DNA of 41,156 nucleotides, from assembly GCA_035297145.1 (NCBI GenBank), contig DATGZN010000050.1, positions 1 to 41,156 of the forward strand. The letters run 5' to 3'. The notes under the pieces are model-generated. The model was not told the DNA's origin and did no database searches. It saw nothing but the letters and a program-made list of their open reading frames with translations. The DNA is from QHXW01 sp035297145 (GTDB lineage: Bacteria > Acidobacteriota > Terriglobia > Bryobacterales > Bryobacteraceae). Positions 7,962-15,762 of the stretch are shown one piece after another; within the stretch, counting starts at the first letter, position 1, and each line of letters starts with the position of its first letter. Both the position numbers and the translations under genes were made by a program.

Positions 7962-10001
7962 ATGAAAATCCTCACGCTGGGTAGCTGGATCATGATCTGC
8001 GCAGTTGTGCCTGGCGCAGCATGCGCGGACCTGAATCTGATGCCGCAGCCCGCACAAATCACCGCGGGCCAGGGCCAGCTCAAAATCGATCAGTCCTTCC
8101 GCCTCGCATTAACCGGCTATCGCGAGCCGCGTCTGGAGCGCGCCGCCGCGCGCTTTGTCTCTCATCTCGAACTTCTCACCGGTATGCCACTTTCCGCCGA
8201 GCCGGCCTCCGCCGCATCCGAAGCCACGCTCGAAATCGCGACCACCAGCGGATCATCGCCTGTCCAAAAGCTCGGCGAAGACGAGTCTTACCGCCTCGAG
8301 GTCATGTCCACCCGCGCACGCCTCACTGCCGCCAATCCTCTCGGCGCTCTACGTGGCATGGAGACATTCCTGCAACTGGTCGAAGCCGACAAGGACGGGT
8401 TCTCCGCCCCCGCCGTCGAAATCAACGACCACCCTCGCTTCGCCTGGCGTGGCACCATGCTCGACGTCAGCCGCCATTGGATGCCCGTCTCAGTCGTCCA
8501 CCGCACCATCGACGCCATGGCCGCCGTCAAGCTCAACGTCTTTCATTGGCACCTCTCCGACGACCAGGGCTTTCGCGTCGAAAGCAAGCGCTTTCCCAAG
8601 CTCCAGGAGCTGGGCTCCGATGGCCACTTCTACACCCAGCAGCAGGTTCGCGAAGTCATCGAATACGCACGCGACCGCGGCATCCGTGTCGTTCCCGAAT
8701 TCGACATGCCCGGCCACGCGACCGCCTGGTTCGTCGCCTATCCCGAGCTCGCCAGCGGTCCCGGCCCGTATTCGATCGAGCGCAAGTGGGGCATCTTCGA
8801 TCCGGCCATCGATCCCACGCGCGACGAAACCTACCAGTTTCTCGAAAGCCTCATCGCCGAAATGACCGCTCTGTTCCCCGACGACTACTTCCACATCGGC
8901 GGCGACGAAGTGAACGGCAAACAGTGGAAAGCCAGCCCGCGCATCCGGGACTTCATGAGTACGCACAACCTGAAGAACACCGAAGAGCTCCAGTCCTACT
9001 TCAGCCGCCGCGTCGTCCCCATCGTCACCAAGTACGGCAAGAAAGTGATCGGCTGGGATGAAATCCTGTCTCCCGACCTGCCAGCCGGCACTGTGGTGCA
9101 ATCCTGGCGCGGCCAGAAATCGCTGGCTGAAGCCACACGTCTCGGCTTCGCGGGCATTCTCTCGGCTCCATACTATCTGGATCTGATGCACTCCGCCGCG
9201 GACCACTATGCAGGCGATCCGCTCGAAAAGGAATCGGCTAATCTCACCGATGAGCAGAAGGCCCGCATCCTGGGCGGCGAGTCCTGCATGTGGGTCGAGT
9301 ACGCTACGCCCGCGAGCATCGATATGAAAATCTGGCCGCGTAACGCCGCCATCTCCGAGCGTCTCTGGTCGCCGCAGGAGGTCAAAGACCTCAGCTCCAT
9401 GTATCGCCGCCTCGCCGTCGTGGGCCGCGAACTCGACCTGCTTGGCACGCCGCACGAGCGCCAGCACCATCTCTTGCTCGAACGGCTCGCTGGCAATCAT
9501 CCCATCGGCCCCTTGGGTACCCTGTCCGATGTCCTCGAACCCGTGAAGAACTACTCGCGTGAAGAATCAGGGCGCGTCTACACAAGCTTCACTCCTTTGA
9601 ACCGTCTGATTGACGCCACTTGGCCCGAAAGCAACGCGGCGCGCGAGTTCAGCAATCAGGTGGACCGCGTGCTCTCCGGCGGCCCCGATGCCCAGGCCAG
9701 CCGCGATCAGCTCCGGCACTGGCTCACTCACTGGCGCGCTAACGATGCCGCCGTCGAACCCATCCTCGAGGATTCGTTCCTATTGCAGGAAGCCGTTCCC
9801 CTTTCGAAGGACCTGGCCGCTGTCAGCGGTACCGGTCTGGAAGCTCTCGACTACCTCGCCGGCGGCAGCAAGCCCGACGCCGCCTGGCTGTCGCGCCAGC
9901 ATACCTTGCTCGAAGGCGCCGCCAAACCCCGCGCCGAGCTGCTCCTCATGATCGTGCCCGCCGTCGGCAAGCTGGTCGACGCCGCCGCCAACCGCCCGTG
10001 A
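7962..10001 (+). CDS. Beta-N-acetylhexosaminidase, GH20, secreted
   Basis: A 679-aa secreted glycosidase that removes terminal GlcNAc/GalNAc from chitin-derived or glycan substrates. It has a Sec signal peptide (MKILTLGSWIMICAVVPGAA, cut near AACA-D). A GH20b domain spans about residues 25-155, then the GH20 TIM barrel to about 480: WRGTMLDVSRHWMP, FHWHLSDDQGFRVES, VPEFDMPGHATAW and HIGGDEVNGKQW. The catalytic Asp-Glu pair is D315-E316 in GGDE, and W-containing substrate loops (VIGWDEIL, VQSWRGQ) are present. A C-terminal helical extension of about 190 residues follows. Its ATG is only 33 bp from the divergent ABC gene, so the two share a compact control region. Confidence 0.94.
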   Translation: MKILTLGSWIMICAVVPGAACADLNLMPQPAQITAGQGQLKIDQSFRLALTGYREPRLERAAARFVSHLELLTGMPLSAEPASAASEATLEIATTSGSSPVQKLGEDESYRLEVMSTRARLTAANPLGALRGMETFLQLVEADKDGFSAPAVEINDHPRFAWRGTMLDVSRHWMPVSVVHRTIDAMAAVKLNVFHWHLSDDQGFRVESKRFPKLQELGSDGHFYTQQQVREVIEYARDRGIRVVPEFDMPGHATAWFVAYPELASGPGPYSIERKWGIFDPAIDPTRDETYQFLESLIAEMTALFPDDYFHIGGDEVNGKQWKASPRIRDFMSTHNLKNTEELQSYFSRRVVPIVTKYGKKVIGWDEILSPDLPAGTVVQSWRGQKSLAEATRLGFAGILSAPYYLDLMHSAADHYAGDPLEKESANLTDEQKARILGGESCMWVEYATPASIDMKIWPRNAAISERLWSPQEVKDLSSMYRRLAVVGRELDLLGTPHERQHHLLLERLAGNHPIGPLGTLSDVLEPVKNYSREESGRVYTSFTPLNRLIDATWPESNAAREFSNQVDRVLSGGPDAQASRDQLRHWLTHWRANDAAVEPILEDSFLLQEAVPLSKDLAAVSGTGLEALDYLAGGSKPDAAWLSRQHTLLEGAAKPRAELLLMIVPAVGKLVDAAANRP

Positions 10002-10007
10002 GCCCAG

Positions 10008-10032
10008 GTAGGACGGGCATTCCTGACCGTCC
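10008..10032 (+). repeat. REP-like palindrome with 5'-GTAG
   Basis: GTAG followed by a hairpin whose 6-bp arms are GGACGG (10011-10016) and CCGTCC (10027-10032). It lies immediately after the GH20 stop and inside the first codons of the longest reading of the next ORF. That argues for a later start of that gene. Confidence 0.55.
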
Positions 10033-10033
10033 A

Positions 10034-12016
10034 GTGTTCGTCTCCCCCTGGCTCCACTCCGCCTTCCTGTTCCTCCTCAATGCGGCCCTAGTCTGGCGAT
10101 TATTCAAAACCGAATACCTCGACCAGATGAAGTCCATTGAAGGCGTTTTCATGGCGCTCGCGCGCTACGTGCGCGACCATTTCTCCGACACCGATTGGTG
10201 GCCCTACTGGTTCTGCGGCATGCCGTTCCGCAACACCTATCAGCCCGCCCTGCCGTATACTACCGCCGCCGTCTCCGCGCTCACCGGCCTGAGCCCCGCG
10301 CGTTCCTTCCACATCGTCGAAGCCGTTGCCTACGCTCTGGGACCCGTGGCCGTGTATTGGCTCGCCCGCAAGCTCAGCAACTCGACCATCGCGGGCCTCG
10401 CCGCCGGCCTGCTCTATTCCCTGACCTCACCTTCAGCCTGGCTCATACCGGAAATCCGCGCCGATCTGGGCGGAGCTTTCTTCGCGCAGCGCATGCACAC
10501 TATGGTGGTCTACGGCGATGGACCGCACGTGACATCGTTAACCTTCGTGCCCCTGGGCCTCCTGGCCCTCCACGAAGCCCTCGATCGCGGCAAGGCCTGG
10601 CGATACGTCTTAGCCGCCTGCGCACTCGCCGCCGTCCCCTTGATCAACTGGCCCGGCACCATCGATCTGTCCTTCGCCGTCCTCGCCTACCTGATCGCCT
10701 ACCGCACCGCCCGCCCGCCCATTTGGCTCCTGCGTTGCGCCGCCATCGCCGCTCTCGCGTACGGAATCGCATGCCGCTGGATGCCGCCCTCGATGATCGT
10801 TCGCTTTGTCCATAACGTCGAAGGCCTCGAACCGCGCTATCGCTTCTCCGCCGTCCATCTCGCATACGTGCTCGGCCTCGCCCTCTCTCTAGCTGCCGTT
10901 CACTTCGCTCTCGCCCGCCTCCGCGCCCCCAGACACCTTCAGTTCGCTGCCCTCTTCCTGATCCCACCCGCCGCCATAGTCTTCGCGTACTATCGCCTCG
11001 ATGCCGTCCTGCTCGCGCAACCTAACCGCTTCCACTTGCCGATGGAAATGGCCATCGTCCTCCTAGCTGTGTTCGCCGCCGAGCGCGCCGTCGCGGCGCG
11101 TCCGTCCTTGCGAATTCCCGCGCTTGCAGCCCTCGCCGCATTCTGCGCCGTTCAGTCCGTCAACGTCTATCGCTACGAAAAGCGTCTCATTCGCTCTCTC
11201 GATGTCCGCCAAACCAGCGAATACGCCGTCGCCCGATGGTTGGACGCCCACGCCGGTGGCGGAAGAGTCATGGTCCCAGGGGCCATGAGTTTCTGGCTGA
11301 ATGTCTGGAGCGACGCGCCGGAGCTCGCCGGTTGCTGCGACCAGAGCGTCGAGCCATACCAGGCCCGCGTCGCCCAATATGTCTTCCACACCGACGATCA
11401 TGCCGGCTCCCGTGCCGCCGAAATCAGCCTGGCATGGCTCCAAGCCTACGGTGTCCAACAGGTCGCCGTCGCCGGACCGCGCAGCACCGAGCCCTATCAC
11501 GCCATGGCCCACCCCTGGAAGTTCGAGGGCAAACTCGAAGAGCTCTGGCGCGACGGCATGGACGACATCATCTATCGCGTGCCCCAGCGCTCGCGTTCGC
11601 TCGCGCACATCGTGCGGCCCGGCGAACTGGTGTTGACGCCGCCCGCCAATGGCCTCGATATCGCGCCGCTCGCTCCCTACCTCAAAGCGATCGAAGATCC
11701 CGACCGTCCCGAAGCCGCCATGCAATGGCTCTCGAATCACGAAGTGCGCATCATGGCTCCCATGAAACCCGGCGAATTGCTCAGCGTGCAGATCGCCTAC
11801 GATCCCAACTGGGAGGCGCGTGTTGCTGGTACTCGCCGCCCGACGCGTGCCGACCAGCTCGGTCTGCTAGTGATCGAATCGCAGTGTGACCACAACTGCG
11901 AAGTGCACCTCACGTACTCGGGGGGCCTGGAGATGCAGATCATGCGCGCATTGAGCGCCGTCTGCTGGATCGGTGCACTCGCCGCCGTAGCCTGGGAACT
12001 CCTGCGCAGCCTGTAG
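10034..12016 (+). CDS. Polytopic membrane protein, GT-C/PTPS-related type
   Basis: About 660 aa from GTG 10034. A longer frame from GTG 9998 overlaps the GH20 stop, but its first 12 codons are a REP-like hairpin, so the later start is preferred. The protein opens with a membrane helix, then a periplasmic loop FSDTDWWPYWFCGMPFRNTY, the signature I associate with the '6-pyruvoyl-tetrahydropterin synthase-related' GT-C-like membrane family. About ten helices follow (for example YVLAACALAAVPLINWPGTI), then a soluble C-terminal domain (residues about 400-640) and a last helix. GT-C proteins use polyprenyl-linked sugars; catalytic activity here is not shown. Directly follows the hexosaminidase, suggesting a joint role in surface or glycan metabolism. 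Confidence 0.72.
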   Translation: MFVSPWLHSAFLFLLNAALVWRLFKTEYLDQMKSIEGVFMALARYVRDHFSDTDWWPYWFCGMPFRNTYQPALPYTTAAVSALTGLSPARSFHIVEAVAYALGPVAVYWLARKLSNSTIAGLAAGLLYSLTSPSAWLIPEIRADLGGAFFAQRMHTMVVYGDGPHVTSLTFVPLGLLALHEALDRGKAWRYVLAACALAAVPLINWPGTIDLSFAVLAYLIAYRTARPPIWLLRCAAIAALAYGIACRWMPPSMIVRFVHNVEGLEPRYRFSAVHLAYVLGLALSLAAVHFALARLRAPRHLQFAALFLIPPAAIVFAYYRLDAVLLAQPNRFHLPMEMAIVLLAVFAAERAVAARPSLRIPALAALAAFCAVQSVNVYRYEKRLIRSLDVRQTSEYAVARWLDAHAGGGRVMVPGAMSFWLNVWSDAPELAGCCDQSVEPYQARVAQYVFHTDDHAGSRAAEISLAWLQAYGVQQVAVAGPRSTEPYHAMAHPWKFEGKLEELWRDGMDDIIYRVPQRSRSLAHIVRPGELVLTPPANGLDIAPLAPYLKAIEDPDRPEAAMQWLSNHEVRIMAPMKPGELLSVQIAYDPNWEARVAGTRRPTRADQLGLLVIESQCDHNCEVHLTYSGGLEMQIMRALSAVCWIGALAAVAWELLRSL

Positions 12017-12031
12017 CGCAGGGACATGCGC
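12013..12031 (+). repeat. Short GTAG hairpin after the membrane-protein gene
   Basis: GTAG (12013-12016, containing the TAG stop of the preceding gene) runs into GCGCA...TGCGC arms with a 6-nt loop. It is weaker than the other GTAG elements and could be chance or a degenerate copy. Confidence 0.3.
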
Positions 12032-12272
12032 CCTTTTGCGGGTACCTGCGGCCTTTCGCTTCAGGTGTGTAATCCACTCACCCATGCGAAGCCACTGCCT
12101 TGTTCCCCCCTGCGTGGCGATCAAAGCCGCTCAGCGTCGAGGAGTTCCTGCGCAAGTCCTAGCCCTGGCTCCAATAATTAACACCTGTATCAGCGCGCTA
12201 ACTTGCCCCCGCCTCCCTCATCCAGTAACGTGGATGAATACGTAGATTCAAAATTGAGGAGGAAGTGAAGGA

Positions 12273-12596
12273 ATGAAGAGAATCGCTATGCTTACGGCTG
12301 CGGCCGCGTTATTTTCCGCGGCAGCTTTCGCCGAATCGTTCAGTGGTACGGTTGTCGATGTCCAGTGCAAAGGCAAAGATCTTGCGAGCCACACCAAGAA
12401 GTGCGCCATCGGTTGCGCCAAGGGCGGCTATGCCCTGGTAACCAGCGACGGTAAGTTCCTCAAGTTCGATGAGAAGGGGAACGCCAAAGCCCTCGCTGCG
12501 CTAAAGGCCACCAGCAAAGAAAACGACCTGAAAGCCAAGGTTGACGGCACCATGGACGGCGACGTCCTCGAAGTCAGTTCGATTTCCATCGAATAG
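12273..12596 (+). CDS. Small secreted protein of unknown function
   Basis: A 107-aa protein with a clear Sec signal peptide (MKRIAMLTAAAALFSAAAFA, cut before ES). The mature part is about 87 residues, rich in Lys and Gly, with three cysteines: VVDVQCKGKD and CAIGCAKGG (a C-x3-C pair). The rest (YALVTSDGKFLKFDEKGNAK then ALAALKA) looks like a compact beta fold. Such small periplasmic proteins are common in Acidobacteriota; I do not know a function. A strong GA-rich ribosome binding site precedes the ATG, and a hairpin terminator follows the stop, so it is probably transcribed alone. The cysteines might bind a metal or form a disulfide. Confidence 0.8.
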   Translation: MKRIAMLTAAAALFSAAAFAESFSGTVVDVQCKGKDLASHTKKCAIGCAKGGYALVTSDGKFLKFDEKGNAKALAALKATSKENDLKAKVDGTMDGDVLEVSSISIE

Positions 12597-12620
12597 CTTT
12601 CTGTAGCGCGGGGCCTACGT

Positions 12621-12652
12621 GTAGGGGTCGGGCACGCCCGACCCGATTTTTT
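12621..12652 (+). terminator. Hairpin terminator with REP-like GTAG lead
   Basis: GTAG at 12621 is followed by GGGTCGGGC / GCCCGACCC, perfect 9-bp arms, then GATTTTTT. The GC stem plus T-run fits an intrinsic terminator 25 nt after the stop of the small secreted protein gene. The GTAG lead places the same element in the REP-like family of this window. Confidence 0.72.
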
Positions 12653-13052
12653 CACACCCGCCGGCCACACGCTGCGCAATCACAACCAGCGGGTAAGCCA
12701 GTGACCGGGTGCTAACCCCGCCAGCCGCGCACACTCCCCGTAAATTCCACCGACTTAACCCACCAGCTCCACTGAGTGACTTGATGCCATCACGCTGGCG
12801 TTACGGCTGCAGTCTCGCGCTGCCAGGCATAGTACGCGATCCTGACGAGGTGCCAAGCTTCCCGTTTTGATCCCGCACCAAAACCAACAGCCAAGACAAT
12901 CTACGCATAGCCGACAAACCGTCAACATGGATTCGTAAACGCTACAGCGTTAATCACGAGCGATCAACGACAAATTAATGCCTGGGCTCAACTGCTCTTA
13001 TTCCTGGGCCTGCCTAAGCCGCGTGCTCGTGCTACGATGATGCCCACAACCC
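12653..13052. other. Intergenic stretch without a recognised gene
   Basis: About 400 bp with no convincing ORF on either strand and no strong hairpin. It must hold the promoter of the VOC gene, which I cannot place with confidence. Confidence 0.4.
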
Positions 13053-13439
13053 ATGACGTTCCCGACTCCCGTCCCGGAAATCCCCGCAGCCAACGTCGAC
13101 CAAGCTGCGGCCTACTATGTCAACACGCTGGGCTTCACCTTCGATTGGGGAGACGACCAAGGCGGCATTGCAGGCATCTCAAGAGGGAATTGCAGACTGT
13201 TTATCACCAATCGCTCCTTCCGAGAGTCCTACGGCAACGTAGGCCCTATCCTTTTCTGGCTCAATCTCAACAGCAAGGCTGAGGTGGACGATCTTTTCGC
13301 ACAGTGGAAGGCCGCCCAAGCGAAGATCGTTTCCGAGCCCGAGGACAAACCTTGGAAGCTGCGCGAATTTTTGGCCGCCGATCTTGATGGCAACCTCATT
13401 CGTGTCTTTTATGATTTCAGCCAATCCAGGTTTAGGTAG
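13053..13439 (+). CDS. VOC-family protein (glyoxalase/bleomycin-resistance fold)
   Basis: A 128-aa single-domain protein. The N-terminal PTPVPEIPAANVDQAAAYYV segment, followed by NTLGFTFDWGDDQGGIAGIS, is the first beta-alpha-beta-beta-beta module. The second ends with FLAADLDGNLIRVFYDF, the usual 'D-DGN' signature just before the last metal-ligand strand. VOC proteins act as dimers and either catalyse metal-dependent reactions or bind and sequester small toxic molecules. The substrate cannot be told. About 125 bp without a gene follows before the convergent P460-like gene. Confidence 0.85.
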   Translation: MTFPTPVPEIPAANVDQAAAYYVNTLGFTFDWGDDQGGIAGISRGNCRLFITNRSFRESYGNVGPILFWLNLNSKAEVDDLFAQWKAAQAKIVSEPEDKPWKLREFLAADLDGNLIRVFYDFSQSRFR

Positions 13440-13564
13440 AAGCGCTTGGCACGATCGATGTCGAACACCGGATGGGCGACGACATCGAGTTTCATATCGA
13501 CCATCCCAGCGCTCGGGAGTCGAGTTGCTTGTTCATTGCTCATCTGTGTGCCGCTCATACCGCT

Positions 13565-14119
13565 TCACCTGTGCCCGTAATCCGTGAAGACGTAATCTCT
13601 CGTCTTCACGCTCGTGTGGCACGCGAACCCGCACTTGGCGTCGTTCCCCTGCGGCGGCTTGCCGGCCAAGGTGCCGGGCGTGAACGTATCGGATCCAGCG
13701 TCATAGTCGAACACGGCGTATCCCCATCCGCCGCTGTCCGTGAACCTCTTGCTGTCCTTCACCATGAAGTCCATGTCATGCTGGGTACCTGGCACCGTCG
13801 CTGCGGGGAACGTCTCCATCTTTTTCGGATTCCAATGGATCTTCGCCAGCTTGGAGCCGTCGGGAAAAGGCTGGCCGTTGCCGGGAACGCCGGCCAAGTA
13901 GGCCTTGATCATCACAGGATTAGCGAGGATCGCGGCAATAAGGCTTCCATCCTGACTGATGGAGACAACCTGCCAGGCCTCGTATCCTCTGAACTCAGAG
14001 AACGAGAGCCCATTCGGCACTTTCACGGTGTACTTATCCTGGGCAGCCATGGCCAGCGCCGCCAGGACAGAGAGAAACACTCCAACGAATACGATTACCC
14101 CTACACTTTTGCGTTTCAT
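13565..14119 (-). CDS. Cytochrome P460-like periplasmic protein
   Basis: A 184-aa protein with a signal peptide (MKRKSVGVIVFVGVFLSVLA, cut near AMA-A). The P460 fold signature is present: FSEFRGYEAWQVVS, MIKAYLAGVPGNGQPFPDGS, AKIHWNPKKM and DFMVKDSKRFTDSGGWGYAV. It ends in KCGFACHTSVKTRDYVFTDY. The presumed haem c site is C163-G-F-A-C167-H168, a CX3CH spacing instead of the canonical CX2CH. Family members bind haem and are linked to hydroxylamine/NO chemistry or act as c'-type gas binders; which applies here is unknown. Start ATG 14119 has AAGGAG 7 nt upstream. Confidence 0.82.
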   Translation of the reverse strand: MKRKSVGVIVFVGVFLSVLAALAMAAQDKYTVKVPNGLSFSEFRGYEAWQVVSISQDGSLIAAILANPVMIKAYLAGVPGNGQPFPDGSKLAKIHWNPKKMETFPAATVPGTQHDMDFMVKDSKRFTDSGGWGYAVFDYDAGSDTFTPGTLAGKPPQGNDAKCGFACHTSVKTRDYVFTDYGHR

Positions 14120-14193
14120 GACTAATCTCCTTTGCTGAACCTATGCTCACTGACGTTACTTATGGCGTGAATCCTCACGTTCTACTCGTTTCA

Positions 14194-14316
14194 TTACGGC
14201 AGCTCTTTGGCGGGCTGCGCCGCCACCATGTACGCGGCATACCACTCGGGCCAGTTCTCCTCGCGCTGCCCAGTGCGCTTCTCGTGCTCGCCGTGGACGG
14301 CCTCCGCACGCGATCG
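14194..14316 (-). pseudogene. C-terminal remnant of an unidentified protein
   Basis: An open frame of 40 codons after an in-frame TAA (14317-14319) and with no start codon at its head reads RAEAVHGEHEKRTGQREENW followed by PEWYAAYMVAAQPAKELP and a stop. This composition is protein-like, and I have the impression of a conserved C-terminus seen in other bacteria, but I cannot name the family. It lies between the P460 and hydrolase genes and looks like the tail of a gene whose body was deleted. Confidence 0.4.
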
Positions 14317-14365
14317 TTAGAAGTGAGTGATCCCGGCCTTCGCAGCAATGAGGGCCGAGAAATGT

Positions 14366-15208
14366 TCAAGCCGCGAGCGTCGCAGCGGCTGTGAAGAAGG
14401 CCAGCAGGTCGGCGTTAATCGTGTCCGGCTCCGTGGTGGGCATACCGTGGGGGAAGCCCATGTAGCTTATAAAAATTCCGTTCTTCAGCAACTTAGCGGA
14501 TCGCGGACCGGCGGCGAAATAAGGCACGATCTGATCGTCCTCACTATGCATGACCAAGACCGGAACGTTGATCTTCTTGAGATCTTCCGTAAAATCCGTT
14601 TGGGAAAAGGCCACGATACCGTCGTAATGCGCCTTGGCTCCGCCCATCATGCCCTGGCGCCACCAATTTTGAATGACAGCTTCTGAAGCCTTCGCGCCCG
14701 GCCGGTTGTAGCCGTAGAAAGGCCCCGCCGCCAAATCGCGATAGAATTCCGAACGATTCGCCGCAAGCTGCGCCTGCAAACCATCGAACACTTCCTTGGG
14801 AAGGCCGAGCGGATTGGCAGCCGTCTTCAACATGAGAGGGGGCACCGCGCTGATCAGCGCCGCCTTGCTGACCCGGCTTTCGCCATGGCGTGCCAGATAG
14901 TGCGTCACCTCGCCGCCCCCGGTGGAATGGCCAACATGGATGGCATTTCTCAGGTCGAGATGCGCCGTAAGAGCCGCCAGGTCATCGGCATAATGGTCCA
15001 TATCGTGGCCGTCGGCGGTCTGACTCGAGCGGCCGTGCCCGCGGCGATCATGGGCGATCACCCGATAGCCGTGATGCAGGAAGAACAACATCTGGTTATC
15101 CCAGTCGTCCGCGCTGAGCGGCCAACCATGGCTGAAAACTACGGGCTGTCCCTTACCCCAGTCCTTGTAGTAAATCTCTATACCGTCTTTGGTCGTGATA
15201 GTGGGCAT
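14366..15208 (-). CDS. Alpha/beta hydrolase, non-haem chloroperoxidase-like
   Basis: A 280-aa cytoplasmic hydrolase matching the cofactor-free haloperoxidase/esterase group from end to end. The oxyanion-hole region is VVFSHGWPLSADDWDNQM. The nucleophile elbow is GHSTGGGEV (Ser95). The acid is in MHSEDDQIVPY (Asp224 or Asp225). The catalytic His is in FPHGMPTT (His254). The family hydrolyses esters or lactones and shows perhydrolase activity in vitro; the natural substrate is unknown. The ATG at 15208 is preceded by CAGGAG. It has no signal peptide. The upstream region carries an 8-bp inverted repeat that may be an operator. Confidence 0.92.
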   Translation of the reverse strand: MPTITTKDGIEIYYKDWGKGQPVVFSHGWPLSADDWDNQMLFFLHHGYRVIAHDRRGHGRSSQTADGHDMDHYADDLAALTAHLDLRNAIHVGHSTGGGEVTHYLARHGESRVSKAALISAVPPLMLKTAANPLGLPKEVFDGLQAQLAANRSEFYRDLAAGPFYGYNRPGAKASEAVIQNWWRQGMMGGAKAHYDGIVAFSQTDFTEDLKKINVPVLVMHSEDDQIVPYFAAGPRSAKLLKNGIFISYMGFPHGMPTTEPDTINADLLAFFTAAATLAA

Positions 15209-15762
15209 GAAAGGTTTCTCCTGAGTAACGTGTGTTCAAACAAAACCGTATCGTCGAACGTCCTGGTCCACTGATTCCTCAGTGTTTTGTATTACGTCCG
15301 TTTCGCTGTGTGATTAACCGGACGTAGCCAATCTCCCGCTAGCAAGTGTGCGGCATCGCGGAAAGGAATACGTCACCAGATGGAGTGTTCCTTTACTACC
15401 ACGAAGGGTTGCGCAAGAGATACCCCATCTTGGGTAGCCGGATCGCCTGGCGAGGCCATGGGCTCTACGTCGTGTCACAGTGTTCCTGTGGCGTCACGTC
15501 CGTGCAAACCAGGACGCATACGAGCAGGCTGGGCCTATTTTGTTTCGTTCCAGAAAGCAGCACATCATAGTGTGAGTTCAACCGCCGCCGAGGATTTTCT
15601 ACCACTATCGAGCTATCAATAAACTCCGAATCTTGGGGATGCAATCGGCATCTGTGAGTAATGGCACGGAATCCAACGAGCGCGCCACCATCGGTGCAGC
15701 ATTAGTATAATTCGAGCGGCCCTTGACGGCTTACGCCCAAATCATTCCTGGAACCGGAGACG
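15209..15762. other. Intergenic stretch with one inverted repeat
   Basis: About 550 bp without a convincing gene. TACGTCCG (15293-15300) and CGGACGTA (15319-15326) are perfect 8-bp arms 18 nt apart, about 85 bp upstream of the hydrolase start. They could be a regulator site. The short ORFs here lack protein-like features. Confidence 0.4.

Noticed and set aside
8490..9500. 336-codon minus-strand ORF inside the GH20 gene
   Set aside because: It is antisense to the catalytic barrel of a clear hexosaminidase and has no homology features.
9998..10033. Upstream GTG start of the GT-C-like gene
   Set aside because: These codons are the REP-like hairpin, there is no ribosome binding site, and a hydrophobic N-terminus starts cleanly at GTG 10034.
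10644..11740. Several 80-225 codon minus-strand ORFs opposite the GT-C-like gene
   Set aside because: They are shadows of a long conserved membrane-protein frame, and their composition (runs of Arg, Gly and His) is not protein-like.
13472..14125. 217-codon plus-strand ORF across the P460-like gene
   Set aside because: The minus strand has a signal peptide, ribosome binding site and family motifs, whereas the plus frame has none.
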